A DNA stretch of 64,000 bases from Enterobacter chuandaensis (GTDB lineage Bacteria; Pseudomonadota; Gammaproteobacteria; Enterobacterales; Enterobacteriaceae): NCBI RefSeq assembly GCF_003594915.1, contig NZ_QZCS01000010.1:1-64000 (forward strand), written 5' to 3'. Numbering within the stretch: the stretch's first letter is position 1; the number at the start of each line of letters is the position of its first letter. The notes beneath the pieces were generated by a model. The model was not told the origin of the DNA, ran no database searches, and saw only the letters and a list, made by a program, of their open reading frames with translations. Below, piece by piece: positions 53,212 to 64,000 of this stretch. The position numbers were made by a program, and so were the translations under genes.

Positions 53212-55146
53212 TTACTTGTCGCCCAACTGCTCTGACATGGTATTGCCCGGGTTTGGCGTACGCGGTTCATCAACCGGACGCGGCGCACGCGGGGTGCCAT
53301 TGTTGTCAGAATTGTTGGAAGCGCCTGGGTCTTCCCAGCCTGCTGGCGGACGCACTTCGCGGCGAGCCATCAGATCGTCAATCTGCGGTGCATCGATGGT
53401 CTCATATTTCATGAGCGCATCTTTCATCGAATGCAGGATGTCCATATTGTCATTCAGGATCTGACGTGCGCGACCGTAGTTACGTTCAATCAGCGCTTTC
53501 ACTTCCTGGTCGATGATACGTGCCGTCTCATCGGACATATGTTTTGCTTTCGCCACGGAACGGCCCAGGAATACTTCACCCTCTTCCTCTGCATACAGCA
53601 GCGGACCGAGTTTGTCGGAGAAGCCCCACTGAGTCACCATGTTACGCGCCAGGTTTGTCGCCACTTTAATGTCGTTAGACGCGCCGGTAGAAACATGTTC
53701 TGGACCGTAGATGATCTCTTCCGCCAGACGACCGCCGTACAGGGTTGAAATCTGGCTTTCCAGCTTCTGACGGCTGGCGCTGATCGCGTCGCCTTCAGGC
53801 AGGAAGAAGGTCACACCCAGCGCACGACCGCGCGGAATAATCGTCACTTTGTGCACCGGATCGTGTTCCGGCACCAGGCGACCAATAATCGCATGGCCCG
53901 CTTCGTGGTATGCGGTGGACTCTTTCTGCGCTTCCGTCATCACCATGGAGCGACGTTCCGCACCCATCATGATTTTGTCTTTCGCTTTCTCGAACTCCAC
54001 CATGGACACGACGCGCTTGTTGCCGCGAGCAGCGAACAGCGCAGCTTCGTTGACCAGGTTAGCCAGGTCCGCACCGGAGAAGCCCGGGGTACCGCGCGCG
54101 ATGATTGCCGCGTCGATATCTGGCGCCAGCGGTACGCGACGCATGTGCACTTTCAAAATCTGTTCACGACCGCGAACATCCGGCAGACCGACCACAACCT
54201 GACGGTCGAAACGGCCTGGACGCAGCAGCGCAGGGTCAAGTACGTCCGGACGGTTAGTTGCCGCGATAACGATGATACCTTCGTTACCTTCGAAGCCGTC
54301 CATCTCAACCAGCATCTGGTTCAGCGTCTGCTCACGTTCATCGTGACCACCGCCCAGGCCTGCGCCACGCTGGCGGCCCACGGCGTCGATTTCATCGATA
54401 AAGATGATGCACGGTGCTGCCTTCTTGGCCTGCTCGAACATGTCACGCACACGAGATGCACCGACACCCACGAACATTTCAACGAAGTCAGAACCTGAAA
54501 TAGTAAAGAACGGCACCTTCGCTTCACCTGCAATGGCTTTCGCCAGCAGGGTTTTACCGGTACCCGGAGGGCCGACCATCAGGACGCCTTTCGGGATCTT
54601 ACCGCCCAGTTTCTGGAAACGGCTCGGCTCGCGCAGGTATTCAACCAGTTCACCCACTTCTTCTTTTGCTTCGTCACAACCGGCGACGTCAGCAAACGTG
54701 GTCTTGATCTGGTCTTCCGTCAGCATACGCGCCTTGCTCTTACCGAACGACATGGCGCCTTTGCCACCGCCGCCCTGCATCTGGCGCATAAAGAAGATCC
54801 AGACGCCGATAAGAAGCAGCATCGGGAACCAGGAAATGAAGATAGAAGCCAACAGGCTTGGTTCTTCTGGCGGCTCGCCTACCACTTTGACGTTTTTGGT
54901 CAGAAGGTTATCAAGCAGCTTAGGATCGTTCACCGGGATGTAAGTCGTGTAACGGTTACTATCTTTCTTGGTAACGTTGATCTCACGTCCGTTGATACGC
55001 GCTTCGCGAACCTGGTCCTGATTGACCTCTTGCAGGAAGGTAGAATAATCCACCTTGCGGCCATTCGACTCGCTGGGCCCAAAGCTCTGGAATACTGACA
55101 TCAGCACAACGGCAATGACCAGCCAGAGTATTAGGTTTTTCGCCAT
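53212..55146 (-). CDS. ftsH: ATP-dependent zinc metalloprotease FtsH
   Basis: A 644-residue membrane-anchored AAA+ protease that controls LpxC, sigma-32, SecY and YccA levels. Two membrane spans (about 4-24 and 98-120) enclose a periplasmic domain. The AAA module has [18 protein letters not shown] and the SRH region. The zinc motif is HEAGH. The acidic, Pro/Asn-rich tail ends in [11 protein letters not shown] give the ATG at 55146 (MAKNLILWL); a TTG three codons earlier at 55155 has GAGG at good spacing and could be the true start. Confidence 0.96.
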   Translation of the reverse strand: MAKNLILWLVIAVVLMSVFQSFGPSESNGRKVDYSTFLQEVNQDQVREARINGREINVTKKDSNRYTTYIPVNDPKLLDNLLTKNVKVVGEPPEEPSLLASIFISWFPMLLLIGVWIFFMRQMQGGGGKGAMSFGKSKARMLTEDQIKTTFADVAGCDEAKEEVGELVEYLREPSRFQKLGGKIPKGVLMVGPPGTGKTLLAKAIAGEAKVPFFTISGSDFVEMFVGVGASRVRDMFEQAKKAAPCIIFIDEIDAVGRQRGAGLGGGHDEREQTLNQMLVEMDGFEGNEGIIVIAATNRPDVLDPALLRPGRFDRQVVVGLPDVRGREQILKVHMRRVPLAPDIDAAIIARGTPGFSGADLANLVNEAALFAARGNKRVVSMVEFEKAKDKIMMGAERRSMVMTEAQKESTAYHEAGHAIIGRLVPEHDPVHKVTIIPRGRALGVTFFLPEGDAISASRQKLESQISTLYGGRLAEEIIYGPEHVSTGASNDIKVATNLARNMVTQWGFSDKLGPLLYAEEEGEVFLGRSVAKAKHMSDETARIIDQEVKALIERNYGRARQILNDNMDILHSMKDALMKYETIDAPQIDDLMARREVRPPAGWEDPGASNNSDNNGTPRAPRPVDEPRTPNPGNTMSEQLGDK

Positions 55147-55248
55147 GTCACTCAAGGGATTAACCTCATATTACAACTGTGTTAAAAACAGCGTCAGGAT
55201 ACTCTATATCCAGTTTCATTCAAACTTTCGCCTGAAATCTACCGGTTA

Positions 55249-55875
55249 TCATTTTCGCCCGGTCGCTACAATATACACTTCTCGGGAACGGGCCCGGGAA
55301 GAGTCCGGCTTACGAACTTTGACCTTCGCAAACAGGGAGCGAATTTCCTTAAGATACTCCTCGAAACCTTCGCCCTGAAACACCTTCACAACAAAACTAC
55401 CACCAGGCGCTAGTACATCACGACACATTTCTAACGCTAGCTCCACCAGATACATGGCGCGGGGGATATCCACCGCCGGTGTTCCGCACATATTTGGTGC
55501 CATATCCGACATGACAACCTGGACCTTACTGTCACCAACACGATCAAGTAACGCTTTCAGCACTAATTCATCACGAAAGTCGCCCTGAAGGAAGTCGACA
55601 CCGACGATGGGATCCATTGGTAAAAGATCGCACGCGATGATTCGGCCCGTTCCGCCGATCTGCGTTACCGCATACTGGGACCATCCGCCAGGTGCCGCGC
55701 CGAGGTCGACAACCGTCATCCCCGGCTTAAAAAGTTTGTCACTTTGCTGTATTTCATCAAGTTTAAACCAGGCACGGGAACGCAACCCCTTTTTCTGTGC
55801 CTGTTGAACATATTTATCGCTAAAGTGTTCCTGAAGCCAGCGGCTGGAGCTGGCAGAACGCTTTTTACCTGTCAT
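55249..55875 (-). CDS. rlmE: 23S rRNA 2'-O-ribose U2552 methyltransferase
   Basis: A 208-residue heat-shock methyltransferase (FtsJ) acting late in 50S assembly on U2552 of the A loop. The SAM site is [14 protein letters not shown]; the catalytic K-D-K-E residues lie in [29 protein letters not shown] and REVYIVATG. It precedes ftsH by 102 bases and is divergent from yhbY. Confidence 0.96.
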   Translation of the reverse strand: MTGKKRSASSSRWLQEHFSDKYVQQAQKKGLRSRAWFKLDEIQQSDKLFKPGMTVVDLGAAPGGWSQYAVTQIGGTGRIIACDLLPMDPIVGVDFLQGDFRDELVLKALLDRVGDSKVQVVMSDMAPNMCGTPAVDIPRAMYLVELALEMCRDVLAPGGSFVVKVFQGEGFEEYLKEIRSLFAKVKVRKPDSSRARSREVYIVATGRK

Positions 55876-56002
55876 TTAACATTTCCGTCCTGGTTCATCG
55901 TTGCTTGCCTGTGACGTAAATTTCTACGCAGCTATTTGGCGATATAAGGGAGATGGCGGTAGAATGAACCGTTTTCAATCCCAACGTAAGCAAAAATATA
56001 CG

Positions 56003-56296
56003 ATGAATCTGAGTACTAAACAAAAACAGCACCTTAAAGGTCTGGCACATCCGCTCAAGCCGGTAGTAATGCTTGGCAACAATGGTTTGACCGAAGGGGT
56101 GCTTGCCGAGATTGAACAAGCGCTGGAACACCACGAGCTGATCAAGGTGAAAATCGCCTCTGAAGACAGAGACACTAAAAACCTGATCGTGGAAGCCATC
56201 GTGCGCGAAACCGGCGCCTGTAATGTACAGGTCATCGGTAAAACGCTGGTGCTCTATCGCCCATCTAAAGAGCGTAAAATCTCGCTGCCACGCTAA
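56003..56296 (+). CDS. yhbY: Ribosome assembly RNA-binding protein YhbY
   Basis: A 97-residue CRS1-YhbY (CRM) domain protein that binds pre-50S particles. The GNNGLTEGVLAEIEQAL segment contains the GxxG-type loop of the domain. I use the ATG at 56003 (MNLSTKQKQHLKG), which matches E. coli YhbY. An upstream in-frame ATG at 55964 has GGGAG before it and would add 13 residues (MNRFQSQRKQKYT), so the start is open. Confidence 0.92.
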   Translation: MNLSTKQKQHLKGLAHPLKPVVMLGNNGLTEGVLAEIEQALEHHELIKVKIASEDRDTKNLIVEAIVRETGACNVQVIGKTLVLYRPSKERKISLPR

Positions 56297-56448
56297 GGAT
56301 ATCCTGAATCAATCACATTTTCTGTGTGAAACGAGGGATTTCTTTCAGCAGGCTGAGCAAAATGCCATGCTCCTTGAGTTGATAAAAGGCCGCTATGCGG
56401 CCTTTTTCTTTTCTTTACAATGTATCAACATCTTAGTAGAGAAGCGAA

Positions 56449-56925
56449 TTACAGGTATTCAACCTTAATAATTTCGTATTCCACTTCACCGCCAGGGGTG
56501 CGGATGGTGACAACATCGTCCTGCTCTTTGCCAATCAGGCCGCGAGCAATGGGTGAGTTCACTGAAATCAGGTTCTGTTTGAAGTCTGCTTCATCATCAC
56601 CCACGATGCGATAGGTCTGCTCTTCGTCGTTGTCCAGGTTCAGAACGCTGACGGTAGAACCAAAAATCACGCGGCCATTGTTAGGCATTTTGGTGATATC
56701 GATAACCTGCGCGTTAGACAGTTTCGCTTCGATATCTTTAATGCGTCCCTCACAGAACCCCTGCTGTTCACGCGCAGCGTGGTATTCAGCATTCTCTTTC
56801 AGGTCGCCATGCTCACGGGCTTCCGCGATAGCGGCGATGATTTCAGGGCGACGCACGGATTTCAGGAAATCCAGTTCTTCGCGCAGTTTTTCGGCACCAC
56901 GTAAGGTCATCGGAATAGCTTGCAT
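56449..56925 (-). CDS. greA: Transcription elongation factor GreA
   Basis: A 158-residue secondary-channel factor that rescues backtracked RNA polymerase by stimulating transcript cleavage. The N-terminal antiparallel coiled coil (1-75) has the acidic tip [16 protein letters not shown] with Asp41 and Glu44 expected to reach the active site. The FKBP-like C-terminal domain includes [10 protein letters not shown] and [10 protein letters not shown]. Its leader carries a terminator that in E. coli yields the GraL RNA. Confidence 0.97.
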   Translation of the reverse strand: MQAIPMTLRGAEKLREELDFLKSVRRPEIIAAIAEAREHGDLKENAEYHAAREQQGFCEGRIKDIEAKLSNAQVIDITKMPNNGRVIFGSTVSVLNLDNDEEQTYRIVGDDEADFKQNLISVNSPIARGLIGKEQDDVVTIRTPGGEVEYEIIKVEYL

Positions 56926-57002
56926 TTGTTATACCTCTTAAACATTCCTGTTGGGAGCAGTGTTCCCTGCTCCTGCCCCCTAAAGCGGGCAAGAAGCAAA
57001 AA

Positions 57003-57095
57003 GAAAACCGACCCGGGAGCAATGCCCCAGGTCAGCAGCAATTTTTCAATTTGATACGCATTTTACCGCGAAGTTCACTATGGGTCATCGTTTAC
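57003..57095 (-). ncRNA. Candidate GraL leader RNA of greA, with terminator
   Basis: On the minus strand GACC-T-GGG...CCC-G-GGTC (57010-57033) is a stem followed by GGTTTTCTTTTT, an intrinsic terminator 80 bases before the greA start. E. coli makes the short RNA GraL from the same place by early termination. A second hairpin (GGAGCAG/CTGCTCC, 56955-56973) lies between it and the gene. The 5' end is a guess. Confidence 0.5.
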
Positions 57096-57153
57096 TTTGC
57101 AGTGCTATGCACCGTAGTATGACGGTTTGTTTTCGGGTTGTTAGCGCGAGATT

Positions 57154-58587
57154 ATGCGATTTTCCAGTTTTATCATCGGATTGACTACCAGTATAACGTT
57201 CACCGCCCAGGCCGCGAATGTTGATGAGTACATTAATCAGCTCCCCGCAGGCGCGAACCTTGCCCTGATGGTGCAGAAGGTTGGCGCACAGGCTCCCGAC
57301 ATTGACTATCACAGTCAACAGATGGCGCTGCCTGCCAGTACCCAGAAGGTGATCACTGCCCTCGCCGCCCTGCTCCAGCTCGGGCCTGACTTCCGTTTTA
57401 CCACCACGCTTGAAACCAAAGGTAACGTTGCGAATGGCGAACTGAAAGGCGATCTTATTGCCCGTTTCGGCGGCGATCCCACCTTTAAGCGCCAGGATAT
57501 CCGCAACATGGTGGCAGTACTGAAAAAATCCGGCGTGACAAAAATCGATGGCAACGTACTGATCGATACCTCCATTTTTGCCAGCCATGATAAAGCCCCT
57601 GGCTGGCCATGGAACGACATGACGCAGTGCTTTAGCGCGCCGCCAGCAGCTGCGATTGTTGACCGTAACTGCTTCTCCGTGTCGCTCTACAGCGCGCCAA
57701 AACCGGATGACTTAGCGTTTATCCGCGTGGCGTCCTACTATCCGGTCACCATGTTTAGTCAGGTGCGTACGCTGGCGAAAGGGTCTCCGGACGCGCAGTA
57801 TTGCGAGCTGGACGTGGTGCCGGGCGATCTTAATCGCTACACCCTCACCGGCTGCCTGACGCAGCGCGCCGATCCGCTACCGCTGGCCTTTGCCATCCAG
57901 GACGGTGCGGGGTATGCCGGTGCGATTCTCAAGGATGAACTGAAACAGGCGGGAATAACCTACTCCGGCACGCTGCTTCGTCAGACGCAGGTCAACCAGC
58001 CCGGTACGGTCATTGCCAGTAAACAGTCACCACCGCTGCACGATTTGCTGCGAATTATGCTGAAAAAGTCGGATAACATGATTGCCGACACCGTGTTCCG
58101 CATGATTGGTCACGCGCGTTTCGGCGTGCCGGGAACCTGGCGTGCGGGCTCAGACGCTGTTCGTCAGATCCTGCGTCAGCAGGCGGGAATCGATCTGGGT
58201 AACACTATCGCCGTCGATGGCTCGGGATTATCGCGTCATAACCTGATAGCCCCGGCCACCATGATGCAGGTGCTTCAGTACATTGCACAACATGACACTG
58301 AGCTAAACTTTATTTCTATGCTGCCGCTTGCCGGGCATGACGGTTCGCTGCAGTATCGCGCCGGGCTTCACGCGGCGGGTGTCGATGGCAAAGTATCCGC
58401 TAAGACAGGTTCACTGCAGGGCGTTTACAACCTGGCAGGCTTCATCACGACCGCCAGCGGACAGCGCATGGCATTCGTACAGTATCTTTCCGGCTATGCC
58501 GTCGAACCGACCGACCAGCGCAACCGCCGCATACCACTGGTTCGCTTCGAAAGCAGGCTTTATAAAGACATCTACCAGAATAACTAG
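57154..58587 (+). CDS. dacB: D-alanyl-D-alanine carboxypeptidase/endopeptidase PBP4
   Basis: A 477-residue periplasmic class C penicillin-binding protein that trims and cuts cross-linked murein. A signal peptide (MRFSSFIIGLTTSITFTAQA) precedes ANVDEY. Active-site motifs are ASTQK with Ser near residue 62 (SxxK), KKSDNMIAD (SxN) and SAKTGSLQG (KTG), in family order with a large inserted domain between the first two. It is divergent from greA and two bases ahead of pmrA, so the three genes dacB-pmrA-pmrB can share a transcript. Confidence 0.96.
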   Translation: MRFSSFIIGLTTSITFTAQAANVDEYINQLPAGANLALMVQKVGAQAPDIDYHSQQMALPASTQKVITALAALLQLGPDFRFTTTLETKGNVANGELKGDLIARFGGDPTFKRQDIRNMVAVLKKSGVTKIDGNVLIDTSIFASHDKAPGWPWNDMTQCFSAPPAAAIVDRNCFSVSLYSAPKPDDLAFIRVASYYPVTMFSQVRTLAKGSPDAQYCELDVVPGDLNRYTLTGCLTQRADPLPLAFAIQDGAGYAGAILKDELKQAGITYSGTLLRQTQVNQPGTVIASKQSPPLHDLLRIMLKKSDNMIADTVFRMIGHARFGVPGTWRAGSDAVRQILRQQAGIDLGNTIAVDGSGLSRHNLIAPATMMQVLQYIAQHDTELNFISMLPLAGHDGSLQYRAGLHAAGVDGKVSAKTGSLQGVYNLAGFITTASGQRMAFVQYLSGYAVEPTDQRNRRIPLVRFESRLYKDIYQNN

Positions 58588-58589
58588 CG

Positions 58590-59252
58590 ATGAAACTACT
58601 CATAGTTGAAGACGATCTGTTATTGCAGGAAGGGCTCGCACTCGGGCTCGCCAACGAAGGATATGCCCTGGACTGTGCCGGAACCGCGGCAGAAGCAGAT
58701 GCCCTGATCCAGAGCGGCGAATACAGCCTGGTGATCCTTGACCTGGGCTTGCCGGATAAAGACGGCGCCACGCTGCTCAGCCAGTGGCGTCGCCGCGGTA
58801 TTGCCAATCCGGTGTTGATCCTGACGGCACGCGACGCCATTGAAGATCGTATTACCGGCCTTGATGCCGGCGCAGATGATTATCTGGTGAAGCCCTTTGC
58901 GCTTGCGGAGCTTCAGGCCCGGGTGCGGGCGTTAATACGCCGCTATCTTGGTCACAGCGATAACTTATTGACCGACGGGGATATTACCCTGAATCTGCAA
59001 ACCCAGCAGGTATTGCGCCAGTCTCAGCCTGTCGAAGTTACGCCAAAAGAGTTCGCCTTGCTGACGCGCCTGATCATGCGAAGCGGACAAACGGTACACA
59101 GAGAAACCCTCCAGCAGGATATCTACTCCTGGCAGGACGATCCGGGATCCAATACCCTGGAAGTCCACATTCACAACCTGCGCCGTAAGCTCGGCAAAGA
59201 TCGGATTAAAACCGTCCGCGGCGTTGGCTACCGCCTGGAGAGCCAGAAATGA
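58590..59252 (+). CDS. pmrA: PmrA/BasR-type response regulator
   Basis: A 220-residue OmpR-family regulator. The receiver domain has the acidic pair in IVEDD, phosphoacceptor Asp51 (VILDLGLPDKDG) and Lys101 (YLVKPFAL). The winged-helix DNA-binding part includes VTPKEFALLTRL and NTLEVHIHNLRRKLGKDRIK. Compared from memory it is clearly closer to E. coli BasR/PmrA than to QseB, for example in SLVILDLGLP and VHRETLQQDIYSW. In related bacteria PmrA switches on lipid A modification genes. It begins 2 bases after dacB and overlaps pmrB by 4 bases. Confidence 0.8.
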   Translation: MKLLIVEDDLLLQEGLALGLANEGYALDCAGTAAEADALIQSGEYSLVILDLGLPDKDGATLLSQWRRRGIANPVLILTARDAIEDRITGLDAGADDYLVKPFALAELQARVRALIRRYLGHSDNLLTDGDITLNLQTQQVLRQSQPVEVTPKEFALLTRLIMRSGQTVHRETLQQDIYSWQDDPGSNTLEVHIHNLRRKLGKDRIKTVRGVGYRLESQK

Positions 59253-60292
59253 ACAGCATGCGTCGGCGATTAATGGTTTTGCTGGCGGTCATTCTGTTAT
59301 TTTTCCAGCTGATAAGCGTTATTTGGTTGTGGCACGAAAGCCGTGAACAGATTGGCTTTCTGGTGAATGAAACGCTGTCGGCTAAATCACGTAATAACCA
59401 CGTCGAAAAAGAGATCCGCGAAGCGATTGCCTCGCTGCTGGTCCCTTCTCTGGTGATGGTCGGCTTTACGTTGTTTTTCTCATTCTGGGCAGTTACCTGG
59501 ATAACCCGACCGCTGAATAAGCTGCGCGTCAGCCTGGCAAACCGTTCGGCGGATAACTTAACCCCGCTGCCTATGTACTCCGACATGGAAGAAATAGGCG
59601 CCGTAACCACCTCTCTCAACCAGCTGCTCGCCAGGCTGGATAATACCATTCAGCAGGAGCGTCTCTTCACGGCAGATGCGGCCCACGAACTGCGAACACC
59701 GCTTGCCGGGATCAGGCTCCATCTGGAGCTCATGGCCCAGTCAGGCTCTCCGCAGGCCACGACGCTCATCAGCCGTATCGACCAGCTGATGCACACCGTC
59801 GAACAGCTGCTGATGCTGGCCCGTGCCGGACAGGCGATGGCGAGTGGACACTATGACACTATTAACTGGACAGACACTATCATCACCCCACTCGGCCTTG
59901 AGCATGAAGCTAAAGAACATACGGTGATATGGCCGGCCAGGAGCGCGCTGACGGTGCAGGGTGACGCGGTACTTCTGAGGCTGATGCTGCGCAACCTGCT
60001 TGAGAACGCCGGACGGTACAGCCCGTCAGGTACAACGATCACCGTGACGCTGGCAGAGGTCGCAGGGGGAACACAGGTCAGCGTTATCGATCAGGGACCC
60101 GGCATTGATGAAGCGCACCGACAGTCAATCACGGAGCCGTTCCGTCGACTCGATCAGCGCTACGGCGGCAGCGGTCTGGGTCTGAGTATCGTACAGCGCA
60201 TCGTGCAGTTGCACCACGGCAAGCTGACGCTGGAGAATGGTGCTGAAGGCGGCTTAATCGCCAGCTGCTGGTTGCCATCAACGCTGGAATAA
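59249..60292 (+). CDS. pmrB: PmrB/BasS-type sensor histidine kinase
   Basis: A 347-residue membrane kinase. Two membrane spans (about 8-28 and 61-84) enclose a short periplasmic loop with two ExxE motifs, ESRE (30-33) and EIRE (55-58), the Fe3+-binding type known from Salmonella PmrB. A HAMP segment (around 85-135), the phosphorylated His146 in FTADAAHELRTPLAG, and the ATPase boxes NLLENA, DQGPGID and GGSGLGLSIV follow. LISVIWLWHESREQI closely matches E. coli BasS. It overlaps pmrA by 4 bases (ATGA). No pmrC/eptA lies beside it. Confidence 0.82.
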   Translation: MNSMRRRLMVLLAVILLFFQLISVIWLWHESREQIGFLVNETLSAKSRNNHVEKEIREAIASLLVPSLVMVGFTLFFSFWAVTWITRPLNKLRVSLANRSADNLTPLPMYSDMEEIGAVTTSLNQLLARLDNTIQQERLFTADAAHELRTPLAGIRLHLELMAQSGSPQATTLISRIDQLMHTVEQLLMLARAGQAMASGHYDTINWTDTIITPLGLEHEAKEHTVIWPARSALTVQGDAVLLRLMLRNLLENAGRYSPSGTTITVTLAEVAGGTQVSVIDQGPGIDEAHRQSITEPFRRLDQRYGGSGLGLSIVQRIVQLHHGKLTLENGAEGGLIASCWLPSTLE

Positions 60293-60316
60293 AAAAAGCC
60301 CCCATAATGGGGGCTC
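60290..60316 (-). terminator. obgE terminator, shared with pmrB
   Basis: On the minus strand AGCCCCCAT and ATGGGGGCT form a stem followed by seven T residues; the pmrB stop lies within the left edge. It serves obgE mainly. Confidence 0.85.
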
Positions 60317-60326
60317 AGGACAGATT

Positions 60327-61514
<1,188 letters not shown>

Positions 61515-62480
61515 TCATTCGCCTGAGCGGGGGACTACTACAACCGCTTCATTTTTGCGCCAACGTCCCCAAAGACGATGACCAATGGCGGAATACATCG
61601 CGCCCGCAACCACGACAAACGCACCGAGATAGCCCAACAGGTTGAGCATCGGTCTGACGAAGACATCGGGCCAGGCCATTGATAACAAATCTGAAAATAA
61701 CAGCGTAAACAGCGGGGTAAGCGTGATCAATGCGCTTACTTGTGCTGCCTGCCAGCGCGCCATTGCTTCGGCCAGCGCGCCATAACCGACCAGCGTGTTA
61801 AGCCCACAAAAAATGAGGCACGCCAGCTGCCAGTCGCTCAGTTGGGTAATTACCCCTGGCTTCGCTAACGGCAGTAATGCCACTGTACACAAAGTGTACA
61901 GCAAAAAAAGGATCTGCTGTGAGGCCAGACGCCGCAATAACACCTTTTGCGCGACGCCATAACTCACCCAGACCGTTGCTGCTCCCACGCCGAAGATCAC
62001 ACCCCAGGTGTAATCCGTCAGTCGGGTAAAAATCTCGATCAGGCTGGTGTTAAAGAACATCACCAGACCACACAGCAACATGCTCGCCCCGATAATCTGC
62101 GTGCCGCGCATCTTCTCCTTAAGGATGAACACGCTGGCGACCATCATACCCACAGGCGAAAGCTGACCAATCACCTGAGACGCCGTAGGGCTTAAATACT
62201 GCAGGGATGAGCTGAACAGGATGAAGTTGCCGAACAAACCGCCCGTCGCAATGGCCAGTAACACCAGCCAGCGAGGTTTGCGGAAGAGTCGCAGCGGTGG
62301 AAGCTTGCCTTTGATCGCGAGAATGGCCCCGAGACCTATACTTGCCATCAGAAAGCGATAAAAGACCACCGTAGGCGGTTCCATCACTTCCAGTACCTGC
62401 TTCATTGCAATTGGCAGCGCGCCCCAGCACATTGCGGTCGTAAGCGCCAAAAGAATACCAATGCCGGCCTGCTGCTTCAT
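61515..62480 (-). CDS. yhbE: EamA/DMT family transporter YhbE
   Basis: A 321-residue ten-span membrane protein with two EamA repeats, a drug/metabolite transporter of unknown substrate. Repeat 1 starts at GILLALTTAMCWGALPIAMKQ and repeat 2 at about TWGVIFGVGAATVWVSYGVA. I use the ATG at 62480 (MKQQAGIGILLAL); upstream in-frame codons run into the rpmA terminator. It lies between rpmA and obgE in the rplU-rpmA-yhbE-obgE operon. Confidence 0.9.
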   Translation of the reverse strand: MKQQAGIGILLALTTAMCWGALPIAMKQVLEVMEPPTVVFYRFLMASIGLGAILAIKGKLPPLRLFRKPRWLVLLAIATGGLFGNFILFSSSLQYLSPTASQVIGQLSPVGMMVASVFILKEKMRGTQIIGASMLLCGLVMFFNTSLIEIFTRLTDYTWGVIFGVGAATVWVSYGVAQKVLLRRLASQQILFLLYTLCTVALLPLAKPGVITQLSDWQLACLIFCGLNTLVGYGALAEAMARWQAAQVSALITLTPLFTLLFSDLLSMAWPDVFVRPMLNLLGYLGAFVVVAGAMYSAIGHRLWGRWRKNEAVVVVPRSGE

Positions 62481-62520
62481 GCCCGTTTTCCCTACAGAAA
62501 ATTTTCCGGGTTTCCAATGT

Positions 62521-62550
62521 AAAAAGCCCCGCAACACGTTGCGGGGCTTT
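62521..62550 (-). terminator. Terminator after rpmA
   Basis: On the minus strand GCCCCGCAA-CGTG-TTGCGGGGC is followed by five T residues, about 25 bases after the rpmA stop. yhbE-obgE expression would need read-through or a separate promoter. Confidence 0.9.
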
Positions 62551-62575
62551 AATCCGTTACCGGACCGAGAAAACC

Positions 62576-62833
<258 letters not shown>

Positions 62834-62852
62834 TTAAATCTCTCCTCAGGTC

Positions 62853-63212
<360 letters not shown>

Positions 63213-63238
63213 CTATAAATATTCACAATAGGGCGCGA

Positions 63239-63267
63239 ATATTACGCAAAACGCGAGCCTTTGACAA
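63239..63267 (-). promoter_or_regulatory. rplU-rpmA promoter
   Basis: TTGTCA (63262-63267) and TAATAT (63239-63244) on the minus strand are 17 bases apart. They are followed by a GC-rich discriminator (TCGCGCCC), typical of ribosomal protein promoters under stringent control. Confidence 0.85.
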
Positions 63268-63316
63268 GTGCTACCGTCAATACATGAAGAAAAAAAACAC
63301 AACACGTACGGTAACG

Positions 63317-63344
63317 TTTATCTGAGCCGTTTTTTCAGTACAAT
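63317..63344 (+). promoter_or_regulatory. Candidate ispB promoter
   Basis: TTTATC and TACAAT are 16 bases apart and about 80 bases upstream of the ispB start. The -35 is weak. Confidence 0.45.
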
Positions 63345-63425
63345 CAGCACTACTATTGATAAACCGAAACCCTTCGTTACCCCATTGAAGATGGGATCAA
63401 CAGGATAAAAAGCCCGGCTTTTGCG

Positions 63426-64000
63426 ATGAATTTAGAAAAAATCAACGAGTTAACCGCGCAAGATATGGCGGGTGTAAATGCAGCAATCCTGGAGCAACTC
63501 AACTCTGACGTTCAGCTGATCAATCAGTTGGGCTATTACATTGTCAGCGGTGGCGGTAAACGCATTCGCCCTATGATTGCGATTCTGGCTGCCAGAGCCG
63601 TTGGCTATCAGGGAAATGCCCACGTCACGATCGCCGCGCTGATCGAATTTATTCACACCGCGACGCTTCTGCATGACGATGTTGTGGATGAATCCGATAT
63701 GCGTCGCGGCAAAGCCACGGCAAATGCCGCCTTCGGGAATGCAGCCAGCGTTCTGGTCGGGGATTTTATCTATACCCGCGCCTTCCAGATGATGACCAGC
63801 CTGGGCTCTCTGAAAGTGCTGGAAGTGATGTCCGAAGCCGTGAACGTTATCGCTGAAGGCGAAGTGCTGCAGCTGATGAACGTCAATGATCCGGATATCA
63901 CCGAAGAAAACTACATGCGCGTCATCTACAGCAAAACAGCGCGCCTGTTTGAAGCAGCCGCCCAGTGCTCCGGCATTCTGGCTGGCTGTTCCGCAGCACA
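63426..64000 (+). CDS. ispB: Octaprenyl diphosphate synthase, N-terminal part (cut by window edge)
   Basis: The first 191 residues of a trans-prenyltransferase that builds the C40 side chain of ubiquinone and menaquinone. The sequence starts MNLEKINELTAQDMAGVNAA. Key motifs are GGGKRIRPM, which binds isopentenyl diphosphate, and the first aspartate-rich motif LLHDDVVDESDMRRG. The second aspartate-rich motif lies beyond the window. It is divergent from rplU, as in E. coli. Confidence 0.96.
   Translation, partial: MNLEKINELTAQDMAGVNAAILEQLNSDVQLINQLGYYIVSGGGKRIRPMIAILAARAVGYQGNAHVTIAALIEFIHTATLLHDDVVDESDMRRGKATANAAFGNAASVLVGDFIYTRAFQMMTSLGSLKVLEVMSEAVNVIAEGEVLQLMNVNDPDITEENYMRVIYSKTARLFEAAAQCSGILAGCSAA

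Overview
The window is a contiguous piece of chromosome from a member of the Enterobacteriaceae. Almost every gene is recognisable as an ortholog of an E. coli gene in the E. coli order around tdc-rnpB-gar-aga-rsmI-deaD-pnp-infB-nusA-argG-glmM-ftsH-greA-obgE-ispB. Several departures from E. coli K-12 point to Enterobacter or a close relative: a complete GalNAc PTS, no agaA, agaBCD or agaI, no garP or garK, no tdcF, tdcG, tdcR or yhbX, and a pmrAB pair between dacB and obgE. The genus is an inference; the family-level assignment is firm. I see no insertion sequence, prophage, CRISPR array or rRNA operon.

Layout. 1-1.2 kb: the end of an orphan type VI secretion (T6SS) module (unknown membrane protein C-terminus, DUF1493 protein, Hcp), closed by a perfect hairpin terminator. 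1.2-1.7 kb: a small secreted Spy/CpxP-like protein. 1.8-8.8 kb: tdcABCDE, anaerobic threonine/serine degradation to propionate, with a CRP site at the expected distance from a tdcA promoter. 9.4-9.8 kb: rnpB. 9.8-13.5 kb: galactarate catabolism (garLR and divergent garD). 13.5-22.7 kb: the N-acetylgalactosamine/galactosamine region: agaR, kbaZ-agaVWEF, then agaS-kbaY and a secreted clan GH-D glycosidase in the same transcription unit. Both promoters carry AgaR-type operators.

22.7-36 kb: envelope and small conserved genes: rsmI, lpoA, yraN, diaA, dolP, yraQ, yraR, yhbO, yhbP, yhbQ, yhbS, ubiT, ubiUV (O2-independent ubiquinone synthesis, with a candidate FNR class II promoter), yhbW and mtr. 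36-48.5 kb: RNA and translation genes read leftward: deaD with the 26-residue yrbN, nlpI, pnp, rpsO, truB, rbfA, infB, nusA, rimP and initiator tRNA metY. 48.8-57 kb: argG, leuU, secG, glmM, folP, ftsH, rlmE, yhbY and greA. 57-64 kb: dacB followed by the PmrA/PmrB two-component system, then obgE, yhbE, rpmA, rplU and the start of ispB.

The parts that reward a second look are the T6SS module at the left edge, the glycosidase built into the aga operon, pmrAB without pmrC, a 12-bp inverted repeat whose right arm covers the yhbW ribosome binding site, and tandem hairpins in the metY-rimP and infB-rbfA gaps. All comparisons with E. coli or Salmonella proteins are from memory, not from a search.
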